Source of the DNA: Methylococcales bacterium
GTDB taxonomy: Bacteria; Pseudomonadota; Gammaproteobacteria; Methylococcales; Methylomonadaceae
Length of the DNA: 9,883 bases
NCBI GenBank assembly: GCA_009692395.1
Contig: SHZG01000084.1
Coordinates: forward strand, 1 to 9,883
Reading direction: 5' to 3'
Shown: positions 1-6,324 of the stretch, piece after piece
How positions within the stretch are numbered: the first letter of the stretch is position 1
Layout of the letters: each line of letters opens with the position of its first letter
Position numbers and translations under genes: made by a program
The notes under the pieces: generated by a model
What the model was told of the DNA's origin: nothing
The model's database searches: none
What the model saw: only the letters and a program-made list of their open reading frames with translations

Positions 1-1
1 G

Positions 2-184
2 ATTGGTAAGCGCAATACGCAGAAAATAGAACGTAAAAACCTGAACTTTCGGACATGGATCAAACGACTCAATCGCAAGACCATTTGCTTCTCAAAACTA
101 GAGTTGATGCACGACACCGTCATCGGTTTGCTTATCAACAAGGTCGAATGCGGGCGCGATATTTATTCAGAATTACAGATTTAA
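2..184 (+). pseudogene. IS1-family transposase, C-terminal part (cut by window edge)
   Basis: Frame 2 reads without a stop from the left edge to TAA at 182-184. The protein contains IERKNLNFRTWIKRLNRKT, then ICFSKLELMHDTVIG, which matches the conserved C-terminal block of the IS1 InsB transposase (known: IERxNLTLRTRIKRLARKTICFS...VIG). This is the end of the DDE-type catalytic domain, which cuts and joins IS1 ends. The last six or so residues (YSELQI) do not look like IS1 and may be read-through past the true end of the element. No IS1-like terminal inverted repeat is visible between the stop and the next IS fragment, so the right end seems lost. The N-terminal part lies outside the window, so it cannot be judged whether the rest is intact. 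Family assignment is secure; pseudogene status is inferred from the missing right end. Confidence 0.8.
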
Positions 185-185
185 T

Positions 186-323
186 CCACTACCAAACTAT
201 CCTAGCATTCAGAAAAAACTATTGGACAATGCGCTATGGGCATCCAGTTACTTCGCGGGTAGTTGCCGTGGTGCGCCCATTGATATTATTCGCAAATATA
301 TCGAACAACAAACGCCACTTTAA
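186..323 (+). pseudogene. IS200/IS605-family TnpA, C-terminal remnant
   Basis: The frame starting at 186 reads PNYPSIQKKLLDNALWASSY, then FAGSCRGAPIDIIRKYIEQQ, and ends at TAA 321-323. This matches the C-terminus of the HUH/Y1 single-strand transposase TnpA of the IS200/IS605 family (known pattern: LWSxSYFxxSxGGxPxxxIxxYIExQ). The final helix normally carries the catalytic tyrosine, and the Y of RKYIEQQ is the likely equivalent. The HUH metal-binding motif and roughly the first two thirds of the protein are missing, so the gene cannot be functional. It begins directly where the IS1 transposase fragment ends and is in a different frame. This suggests IS1 inserted into an older IS200/IS605 copy, or that a deletion joined the two. 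No clear right-end hairpin is seen before topB. Confidence 0.75.
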
Positions 324-362
324 TCCTAAAATGTCCATTTTTTCAAAACCACCTAGTCACAG

Positions 363-2708
363 ATGAAAGTCATCCTCACTGAAAAACCCGCTGTGGCGCG
401 TAGTATCGCCAGTTGTTTGAACATTAATCGTAAATATGATGGTTATTTTGAAGGTAACGGCTATCAAATTGTCTGGGCGTTTGGGCATTTGGTGGAGTTG
501 AAAGAACCCGATGACTATAAGCCAGAATGGAAACGCTGGACGCTGGAATATTTGCCCATTATTCCTGAACAATTTGAACTGAAAGCCAAAGACGATGCAG
601 GGGCGCAAAAGCAACTGAACATTATTAAACGCTTATTCAATACGGCGACGGAAATTATTTGTGCGACTGACGCAGGGCGCGAGGGCGAGTTAATTTTTCG
701 TTATATTTTGGCGTGGTCTGAGTGTGGACAGAAACCGATTAAACGGCTGTGGATTAGTTCCTTGACTGATGAGGCGATAAAAAAAGGCTTCACGCAGTTA
801 CAAGATGGGCAGGTTTATCAAGGTCTGTACCGTGCGGCAAAGTGTCGGAGTGAAGCGGATTGGATAGTGGGTTTAAATGCGACGCGGCTTTATACGCTGA
901 AATTTGGACAGCAAGGTCGGTTGTGGACATTGGGGCGGGTGCAAACGCCTGTGTTGGCGTTGATTGTGCAGAAAGATTTGGAGATTAGCGATTTTGTTGC
1001 CAAGGATTTTTGGGAGCTGCATAGCTTGTATCGAGCCGTGGATTTTCAATACACGGGCGGGCGGTTTGATACTAAAGCCGCTTCGGAGACTTTAGTCGCA
1101 CAGATTACAGGTTTTGATTTGGTGGTAACGGCGGTTAATGGCAAGCGTGAGCAGATTTATTCGCCGTTGCTTTATGATTTAACCGACTTGCAAAAGGATT
1201 TGAATATTCGTTATGGTTTAACGGCTGACCAAACTTTAACCATTGCGCAACAATTGTACGAGAAAAAACACATCACTTATCCGCGTACTGATAGCCGTTA
1301 TCTCAGTAACGATATGAAAGCCAGTGTGAAGCCGTTATTAGAAAAATTGCGGGTGAATTTTCAAGCGAAAATCACGCCTTTAACTACCGATAAAATGGTA
1401 TTGAGTAGCCGTTATGTGAATGATGCCAAAGTCACTGACCACCATGCGATTATTCCGACCACTATGCTGCCGTCCAATTTAAGTGATGAGGAATACAACG
1501 TTTATGCGGCGATTGTGTTGCGCTTTATTGCGGCATTTTATCCGCCGTGTATTCGGCAAATTACTACGGTGTTAGCGGTTGTGAATGAGGCAAAATTCAA
1601 AGCGACAGGCACAATTATTGAATCACTCGGTTGGCAGGTGTTATATAAAAATGACCGCCCTGCAAAAGATGTGAAAATCCTGCCGCCACTGGTGAAAGGT
1701 GAATCAGGCGCACAACAACCGTCCATCACGCAAGGCAAAACCACACCGCCTAAACCGTACAATGAAGCCACGTTATTGGGCATGATGGAATCAGCGGGTA
1801 AAACCTGTGACGATGAGTTATTAAAAGAAGCATTAAAAGAAAAAGGACTAGGTACACCCGCAACTCGTGCGTCCATTATTGAGACGTTAATCACCCGCCA
1901 CTATATTCAGCGGCAAAAAAAGAACCTAATCAGCACGGAGTCAGGGCGACAGTTAGTCTCATTAATCAGTAATGACAGTTTGAAATCTGCGGCAATGACG
2001 GGCGAATGGGAAGCGAAGCTGAAAAAAATAGAACACAATGCTTATGATGCCGATGTGTTCATGGCAGAGATTAAAGCCTTCACCCAAAAAATTAAACACG
2101 AAGCCGATAAGCCACTGTATGACACAAGTCGATTTGGCAATTGCCCGCACTGTCAGCATCCGATTATCGAAGGTCGAAAAGGCTATGGTTGTAGTGACTG
2201 GAAAAATGGTTGTAAGTTTGTATTGTGGAAACAGCTTTACGGCGTACCGATTGATAAAGACCTCGCTTGTCAATTGTTGCAAAATCAACGCACTTTAAAA
2301 GCCTTCGCGATTAAGGTAGATGAAAAAGTATTTGATGCCCAATTGACTCTGAATAAACAAGGTGAAATCAGTTATCACACACTGGAAAATCAAGCGGTTA
2401 AACCTGTGATTCACAACGCACTGGCAGATTGTCCGTTGTGTAATGGTAAAGTGGTTGAAACGCCTAAAGCCTACAGTTGCAGTGAATGGCGCAACGGTTG
2501 CAAAATGGTGATTTGGAAAACCATTGCCCAGCAACAGATAACACTCGCCTTAGCTAAAAAATTACTCACCAGTGGCGAAACAGGCGTTTTAACAGGCTTT
2601 AAATCGACTAGAGACACGGAATTTTCAGCGAATTTAAAGTTGGTCAATGGTAAAGTTGAAATGGATTTTAATACGCAGGCAAGCGAATCAGTGGTTGCGT
2701 TAAAATAA
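363..2708 (+). CDS. topB: DNA topoisomerase III
   Basis: This is a type IA topoisomerase of 781 aa. It cuts one DNA strand through a 5'-phosphotyrosine link and passes another through, decatenating and resolving replication or recombination intermediates. The TOPRIM domain (about 1-145) has E7 in LTEKPAVARSIA and the acidic motif ATDAGREGEL (101-110). The active-site tyrosine is Y306 in ITYPRTDSRYL. TDHHAIIPT (359-367) and the motif GLGTPATRASII (505-516) are further topoisomerase III signatures. The C-terminus holds two zinc ribbons, C594/C597/C610/C617 and C690/C693/C706/C713. Each is followed by a similar segment of about 60 residues. The protein is longer than E. coli TopB (653 aa), mainly because of this doubled tail. 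The start fits the E. coli N-terminus (MRLFIAEKPSLARAIA), although no good Shine-Dalgarno precedes it. IS debris lies just upstream, and ssb lies downstream beyond an endonuclease gene. This pairing is frequent in integrative elements, but a chromosomal housekeeping role is equally possible. Confidence 0.96.
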   Translation: MKVILTEKPAVARSIASCLNINRKYDGYFEGNGYQIVWAFGHLVELKEPDDYKPEWKRWTLEYLPIIPEQFELKAKDDAGAQKQLNIIKRLFNTATEIICATDAGREGELIFRYILAWSECGQKPIKRLWISSLTDEAIKKGFTQLQDGQVYQGLYRAAKCRSEADWIVGLNATRLYTLKFGQQGRLWTLGRVQTPVLALIVQKDLEISDFVAKDFWELHSLYRAVDFQYTGGRFDTKAASETLVAQITGFDLVVTAVNGKREQIYSPLLYDLTDLQKDLNIRYGLTADQTLTIAQQLYEKKHITYPRTDSRYLSNDMKASVKPLLEKLRVNFQAKITPLTTDKMVLSSRYVNDAKVTDHHAIIPTTMLPSNLSDEEYNVYAAIVLRFIAAFYPPCIRQITTVLAVVNEAKFKATGTIIESLGWQVLYKNDRPAKDVKILPPLVKGESGAQQPSITQGKTTPPKPYNEATLLGMMESAGKTCDDELLKEALKEKGLGTPATRASIIETLITRHYIQRQKKNLISTESGRQLVSLISNDSLKSAAMTGEWEAKLKKIEHNAYDADVFMAEIKAFTQKIKHEADKPLYDTSRFGNCPHCQHPIIEGRKGYGCSDWKNGCKFVLWKQLYGVPIDKDLACQLLQNQRTLKAFAIKVDEKVFDAQLTLNKQGEISYHTLENQAVKPVIHNALADCPLCNGKVVETPKAYSCSEWRNGCKMVIWKTIAQQQITLALAKKLLTSGETGVLTGFKSTRDTEFSANLKLVNGKVEMDFNTQASESVVALK

Positions 2709-2719
2709 AACGATGTTTT

Positions 2720-2747
2720 TTGGTAGAATAAGAAAACAACCGATAAT
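2720..2747 (+). promoter_or_regulatory. possible sigma-70 promoter for the GIY-YIG gene
   Basis: TTGGTA (2720-2725) and GATAAT (2742-2747) are separated by 16 nt in the 51-nt gap after topB. They match the -35 and -10 consensus at 4/6 and 5/6 positions. A start site about 7 nt past the -10 would fall close to the ATG at 2760, which also lacks a Shine-Dalgarno, so the transcript could be nearly leaderless. This is a prediction by eye in AT-rich DNA. Confidence 0.35.
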
Positions 2748-2759
2748 AGTGCTACATTC

Positions 2760-3593
2760 ATGACAGAAATCAATACGTCTACACAATGTTTCCTAGTTTA
2801 TAAGCACACATCACCATCAGGTAAATCCTATATAGGATTGACTAGCACTTTAACAAAAAGAAGCAGTAAACATCGGCGAGATAATGGATGTATAGCATTT
2901 TATACAGCGATACAAAAATACGGCTGGCGCAATTTTACTCACGAAATTTTGGTAGAAAATCTCTCACTTGGAGAAGCGAATGATTGGGAAAAGTTTTTTA
3001 TAAAAATAGAAAAATCACTCGCTCCAAATGGCTATAACTTAAAGGATGGTGGTAATAGCTTTACGCATTCTGCTGAAACAAGAGCGAAAATAGCTAATTC
3101 GTTGAAAGGCAAAAAAGCCTCATTAGAAGCAAGAGCTAAAATATCTGCGGGTAACAAGGGCAAAGTTAATTCACCTGAAACAAGGGCGAAAATGTCAGCT
3201 TCTCAAAAGGGTAGGAAACGTTCTGCCGAAGCTATTATTAATATGTCAAATGCCCAAAAAGGCAAGGTATCACCCAAAAAGGGAATACCATTATCGGATG
3301 AACAAAAAGCGAAAATATCGGTGGCTATGAAAGGAAGAGTGTCACAAAATAAAGGAAAGAAAGCATCAGAAGAGTCAAAAAGAAAAATGTCGGAGGCTAA
3401 GAAGGGCAAGCCATTATCAGATAATGCAAGAGAAGCCTTGAGAATAGCAAATACAGGAAGAAAAATGACAGAGGAAAATAAAGCTAAATTAGCAGCTATG
3501 AACATAGGAAAGAAGATGTCGGAAGAATCACGCGCTAAAATGTCAGAAGCACAGAAAAAACGCTTCGCCAAAAACAAAACAAACCAGCTTTAA
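2760..3593 (+). CDS. GIY-YIG endonuclease with nine NUMOD3 motifs (homing-type)
   Basis: This is a likely free-standing homing endonuclease of 277 aa. The N-terminal GIY-YIG nuclease domain (about 11-100) has Y14 (in LVYK, replacing GIY), Y24 in YIG, R34, H38, E77 in WEKFF, and N93 in GYNLKDGG. These correspond in order and spacing to the I-TevI catalytic residues Y6, Y17, R27, H31, E75 and N90, so the site looks intact. Residues 104 to about 270 are nine copies of the NUMOD3 DNA-binding motif (for example SAETRAKIANSLKGKK). They start at 104, 121, 138, 155, 179, 203, 220, 237 and 254, and are rich in Lys and Ser. No zinc finger or C-terminal helix-turn-helix like that of I-TevI is visible. 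The gene sits between topB and ssb, 51 nt and 36 nt from them, and there is no intron. The ATG at 2760 leaves ten residues before the nuclease domain. The target site is unknown; topB or ssb sequence is a natural guess. Confidence 0.9.
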   Translation: MTEINTSTQCFLVYKHTSPSGKSYIGLTSTLTKRSSKHRRDNGCIAFYTAIQKYGWRNFTHEILVENLSLGEANDWEKFFIKIEKSLAPNGYNLKDGGNSFTHSAETRAKIANSLKGKKASLEARAKISAGNKGKVNSPETRAKMSASQKGRKRSAEAIINMSNAQKGKVSPKKGIPLSDEQKAKISVAMKGRVSQNKGKKASEESKRKMSEAKKGKPLSDNAREALRIANTGRKMTEENKAKLAAMNIGKKMSEESRAKMSEAQKKRFAKNKTNQL

Positions 3594-3613
3594 AATAGTA
3601 CAACTTACTCACA

Positions 3614-3620
3614 AAGGAGA
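3614..3620 (+). promoter_or_regulatory. strong Shine-Dalgarno of ssb
   Basis: AAGGAGA ends 9 nt before the ATG at 3630. It is the best ribosome binding site in the window and fixes the ssb start. topB, the endonuclease gene and mdtA have no comparable site. Confidence 0.8.
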
Positions 3621-3629
3621 TTAAAATTT

Positions 3630-4085
3630 ATGTCAAATGTTTTTTCAGGTGTATGTATTGTAAGCAAAGATGCTGAAGTGCGTTATTTGCCTTCTGGAAT
3701 GGCAGTGTTGAACCTGAACTGTGCCAATCATGTTGGTTTTGGTGACAAACAACAAACGCTGTGGCTACAAGTTAGTCTCTTTGGTAAACGTGCAGAATCG
3801 GGTGTAGTGTCATACTTAAAAAAGGGACAACACGTTTTCGTAAGTGGTGAATTATCAACACGCGAGTATCAAGCAAACGATGGTACAACAAGAACTAGCC
3901 TAGATTTAATTGCCAATGTTCTGGACCTAGTCGGCAAAAAAAGCGACAACAACCAAGCAGGACAAGAAAGCTACCCATCATCAGCACCAGCAAGCCGCGC
4001 ACCACAATCTGCACCTGCTCAACAACCCAGCAACAGTTCTGACAATTTTAATGACGCACCTTATGATGACGATATTCCTTTCTAA
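3630..4085 (+). CDS. ssb: single-stranded DNA-binding protein
   Basis: This is a 151-aa SSB that coats single-stranded DNA during replication, recombination and repair. The OB-fold domain (about 1-104) is recognisable from DAEVRYLPSGMAVLNL, WLQVSLFGKRAE, YLKKGQHVFVSGELSTREY and DGTTRTSLDLIANVLDLVG. Residues 105-140 form the usual flexible Gln/Ser/Pro/Ala-rich linker. The protein ends in DDDIPF, the acidic tip that recruits SSB partners such as repair helicases. The length is a little below E. coli SSB (178 aa). The N-terminus (VFSGVCIVSKDAEVRY) departs from the usual VxLIGNLGxDPEVRY form. It may therefore be a second, element-borne or phage-like SSB rather than the main one, but this cannot be decided here. 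A strong Shine-Dalgarno sets the start. Two palindromes follow the stop and may end the transcript. Confidence 0.95.
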   Translation: MSNVFSGVCIVSKDAEVRYLPSGMAVLNLNCANHVGFGDKQQTLWLQVSLFGKRAESGVVSYLKKGQHVFVSGELSTREYQANDGTTRTSLDLIANVLDLVGKKSDNNQAGQESYPSSAPASRAPQSAPAQQPSNSSDNFNDAPYDDDIPF

Positions 4086-4088
4086 ATT

Positions 4089-4105
4089 AGCAGGTTAAAC
4101 CTGTT
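4089..4105. repeat. short palindrome after ssb
   Basis: CAGGTT-A-AACCTG (4091-4103) is an inverted repeat with a single central base. In RNA it can be extended by a G-U and an A-U pair at the base. It begins 3 nt after the ssb stop and is directly followed by the larger palindrome at 4114. It could add to a 3'-end hairpin structure or be a protein-binding site. No T-run follows. Confidence 0.45.
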
Positions 4106-4113
4106 ACGATATA

Positions 4114-4147
4114 ATGACTGCCAGTCCTTTAAAGGACTGGCAGTCAT
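4114..4147. repeat. perfect 34-bp palindrome downstream of ssb
   Basis: The 34 bp are fully self-complementary, with 17-nt arms meeting at TTT|AAA. Each arm is itself an odd-centred palindrome, GACTG-C-CAGTC at 4116-4126 and GACTG-G-CAGTC at 4135-4145, giving four alternating half-sites. As RNA it forms a 14- to 15-bp hairpin with a small UUAA or UUUAAA loop 28 nt after the ssb stop. It could protect or end the ssb transcript, but the sequence after it (GTTCAACAG) is not a T-run, so it is not a standard intrinsic terminator. As DNA it could be an operator upstream of mdtA. Its right arm GGACTGGCAGTCAT recurs exactly at 4921-4934 inside mdtA. The structure is certain; the role is open. Confidence 0.9.
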
Positions 4148-4266
4148 GTTCAACAGTAAACACAGTCAATTGTAATGAGTGATAGTAGTGCCAAAATCGT
4201 CTCACTTTCCATTACATCAACCATGTAAAATCCATCCGTCAAACACCGTACTCATCATAAATACTC
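4148..4266. other. mdtA upstream region
   Basis: This is the part of the ssb-mdtA gap that lies after the palindrome. One more CAGTC stands at 4163-4167. TAAAAT at 4226-4231 could be a -10 element, but no acceptable -35 lies 16-18 nt before it. No Shine-Dalgarno is seen before the mdtA ATG, and no BaeR-box-like direct repeat was found. No convincing gene or RNA is visible. Confidence 0.4.
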
Positions 4267-5526
4267 ATGAAGTTAGAAGAAAATAACGCACGGACATTTC
4301 GTTGGCGGGTTTGGTTGTTGCTTGTGCTGTTAGCTGCATCAATCGCCGCTTATTTTTTTATACATCCTTTTAACAGTGACGCTGCACAGAAAGCTGACAA
4401 TAAACCAGATAAAAAAGGTAAAGGGGTTTCATCTGTCACAGCAGAACCCGTCACGCTCGCCGATGTGCCTGTGTATTTAAATGGCTTAGGCACGGTGACT
4501 GCTTTACGCACCGTCACCGTGAAATCACGCGTCGATGGCGAACTGCTCGACGTACACTATAAAGAAGGCGCGATGGTACAAGCGGGGTATTTATTAGCCG
4601 ACATTGACCCGCGCAACTTTCAAATTCAACTCATGCAGGCAGAAGGTCAATTACTGCGTGATGAAGCCTTGTTAAACAATGCCCGATTGGATGCAGACCG
4701 CTATAAAACTTTATTAGCGCAAGATTCTATTGCCGCGCAACAAGTCGCCACACAAGAATCATTGGTTAAGCAGTATCAAGGCACAGTCGCTACGGATAAA
4801 GCCGTGGTTGCTAATGCGAAATTACAGTTAAGTTATACCAAAATTACCGCACCAATTAGTGGGCGTTTAGGCTTACGGTTAGTGGATCAAGGCAATATTA
4901 TCAAGGCTTCCGATACCACTGGACTGGCAGTCATTACCCAAATTCAGCCGATTACCGTCGTGTTTACTTTACCCGAAGATGCGATACCCGCTGTCATGCA
5001 GCATTCCACACAGGGTAAAACGTTAGCGATTGAAGCATTCGATCGCAGCGGTAAAAACAAACTTGCTACTGGGCAATTATTAGCAGTGGATAATCAAATT
5101 GACCCCAGCACAGGCACGGTGAAGTTAAAAAGTCAATTTGCTAACACTGATGGCGCGTTGTTTGTAAATCAATTTGTCAATGTGCGCCTGCTCATGGACA
5201 CCCTGCATTCAGTTACGATTATTCCCAGTGCGTCAGTACAAAACGGCGAAGAAGGCAGTTTTGTGTATGTGCTGAAAGACGATGACACCGTCACGGTGCG
5301 CCTCATAAAACTAGGTGTTGTGCAAGGTGAAAATGTCACCGTGTTAGAAGGTTTAAAAGCTCAAGAATTAGTGGTCATTGATGGTACGGATAAATTGCGT
5401 GAGGGGGCGAAGGTTAAGCGCGTGACTGAGAATGCCGCACCCTCTTCAGAACCACCTAGTAAACATAAAGGGGGCGGCGATGGTAAACGTAAAGGAGAGT
5501 GGAATGGACAGCGTAAAGAATCGTAG
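4267..5526 (+). CDS. mdtA: RND efflux periplasmic adaptor (membrane fusion protein), MdtA-like
   Basis: This 419-aa protein is the adaptor that links the inner-membrane RND pump to an outer-membrane channel. It resembles E. coli MdtA (415 aa) along its length. A single membrane anchor lies at about 13-34. GLGTVTALRTVTVKSRVDGE (73-92) and the following HYKEGAMVQAGYLLADIDP form the first half of the lipoyl domain. The alpha-hairpin spans about 119-185, and ITAPISGRLGLRLVDQGN opens the second lipoyl half (about 193-220). A beta-barrel follows (about 227-310, with VVFTLPEDAI and DNQIDPSTGTVKLK). The membrane-proximal domain runs to about 388 and includes IIPSASVQNGEEGSFVYVL. The tail (396-419) is Gly/Lys-rich and is probably disordered. 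The ATG at 4267 gives an N-terminus like that of E. coli MdtA, although no Shine-Dalgarno is visible. Its pump gene mdtB lies downstream, separated by an unrelated AT-rich gene. Codons 219-223 carry the 14-nt sequence shared with the palindrome after ssb. Confidence 0.92.
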   Translation: MKLEENNARTFRWRVWLLLVLLAASIAAYFFIHPFNSDAAQKADNKPDKKGKGVSSVTAEPVTLADVPVYLNGLGTVTALRTVTVKSRVDGELLDVHYKEGAMVQAGYLLADIDPRNFQIQLMQAEGQLLRDEALLNNARLDADRYKTLLAQDSIAAQQVATQESLVKQYQGTVATDKAVVANAKLQLSYTKITAPISGRLGLRLVDQGNIIKASDTTGLAVITQIQPITVVFTLPEDAIPAVMQHSTQGKTLAIEAFDRSGKNKLATGQLLAVDNQIDPSTGTVKLKSQFANTDGALFVNQFVNVRLLMDTLHSVTIIPSASVQNGEEGSFVYVLKDDDTVTVRLIKLGVVQGENVTVLEGLKAQELVVIDGTDKLREGAKVKRVTENAAPSSEPPSKHKGGGDGKRKGEWNGQRKES

Positions 5527-5577
5527 TTTCTACACGTTACGCAGTAACAAATAAAATTTACATAAATTGGGTAATTT

Positions 5578-6279
5578 ATGGAAGCACACGCAAAATTCAA
5601 TATTAAAAAAGCATTCGTTTTAAAAAGCGATGATATAGCAAAACTATGGAAAATTTTTGAAGATAATGGCATGGAAGTAATAGCAACAATCACTTGTTCT
5701 GCTGATTGTGTTAGAAAATTTGAAAAATGCGAAACACTTAATCAATATGAAAATGCAAAAAGCTCAAACATCATTCAATTAGATATAGAAGGAAAGTGTA
5801 ATAATCCATATACGAGGGCGAAAGTTTCTTTTGGATACCTTGATTTTAAACCTATTCATATTTCAATTTGTTGTGATGAAAGTCTTGTATTAGCTATGCG
5901 TATGAAAGTTGGAGATGTTTTGCATGGAATAAAGCCGTGGTATTCATGTATATCAACTATGAATTTTTTAAATGCTATATTTATAGTTGTTCTGCTTATA
6001 AATATTTTTATTTTTTTTGTACCTTTTTTCATACCTTCTTTAGCTGCCAAACCTAAGTCGGGGATTTCGTCGCATGAAATTTATGACATTCTTAGCATAC
6101 TAAATTTCGGTGGATTGTTAATTTTTGGAATAAATTGTTTGCGTAATAAGTTATTTCCACTTAATACATTTGCAATTGGTCAAGGATTAGTCCGTCATGA
6201 ATTTAATGAGAAAATTCGATGGGCTGGGCTTACTTTTATTATTGGTCTTCCTTATACAATTCTTAAATTTATATCATGA
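5578..6279 (+). CDS. hypothetical membrane protein lodged between mdtA and mdtB
   Basis: I do not recognise a named family for this 233-aa protein. Residues 1 to about 122 look soluble, with alternating hydrophobic residues suggesting beta-strands, several cysteines (C40, C44, C51, C74, C98, C99), and the segments KFEKCETLNQYENAKS and GIKPWYS. Membrane segments are likely at about 129-153, 169-187 and 214-231. The general shape, a small cytosolic domain followed by WY and then membrane helices, recalls scattered uncharacterised proteobacterial proteins; that is a recollection, not a search result. The gene is clearly AT-rich: a hand count of 5641-5700 gives 18 G/C of 60, against 32 of 60 at 8101-8160 in mdtB. 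It lies 51 nt after mdtA and 45 nt before mdtB on the same strand, so it is probably cotranscribed with them. The composition suggests later insertion. It is unlikely to be a pump subunit. Confidence 0.75.
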   Translation: MEAHAKFNIKKAFVLKSDDIAKLWKIFEDNGMEVIATITCSADCVRKFEKCETLNQYENAKSSNIIQLDIEGKCNNPYTRAKVSFGYLDFKPIHISICCDESLVLAMRMKVGDVLHGIKPWYSCISTMNFLNAIFIVVLLINIFIFFVPFFIPSLAAKPKSGISSHEIYDILSILNFGGLLIFGINCLRNKLFPLNTFAIGQGLVRHEFNEKIRWAGLTFIIGLPYTILKFIS

Positions 6280-6324
6280 TTCTTATTTTCACGCGCTGCA
6301 CAAGTGAGATAGGCTAATTTTGCT

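Noticed and set aside
55..366. 103-codon ORF across the IS debris
   Set aside because: It is out of frame with both transposase remnants, which explain the same DNA better.
3069..3569. Repeats with a 51-bp period, as in a CRISPR or satellite array
   Set aside because: The DNA repeats are degenerate and in frame. They encode NUMOD3 motifs, with conservation at the protein level and no unique spacers.
3203..3577. 124-codon ORF on the minus strand
   Set aside because: It is the antisense shadow of the repetitive NUMOD3 coding region, with no start signal or family resemblance.
2700..3640. Group I or group II intron hosting the GIY-YIG gene
   Set aside because: topB and ssb are both uninterrupted and the gaps are only 51 and 36 nt, leaving no room for intron core structures.
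4114..4160. Standard intrinsic terminator of ssb
   Set aside because: The hairpin is strong but no T-run follows it, so it is reported as a palindrome of open function instead.
4146..4175. Tiny ORF starting in the palindrome (MFNSKHSQL)
   Set aside because: It has nine codons with no ribosome binding site, and its start codon is simply the edge of the palindrome.
5536..5548. Small inverted repeat GTTAC-GCA-GTAAC after mdtA
   Set aside because: The stem has only five pairs with no T-run; this is too weak to call a terminator or an insertion end.
5361..5693. 110-codon minus-strand ORF over the mdtA end
   Set aside because: It overlaps mdtA and the following gene in antisense and has no supporting signals.
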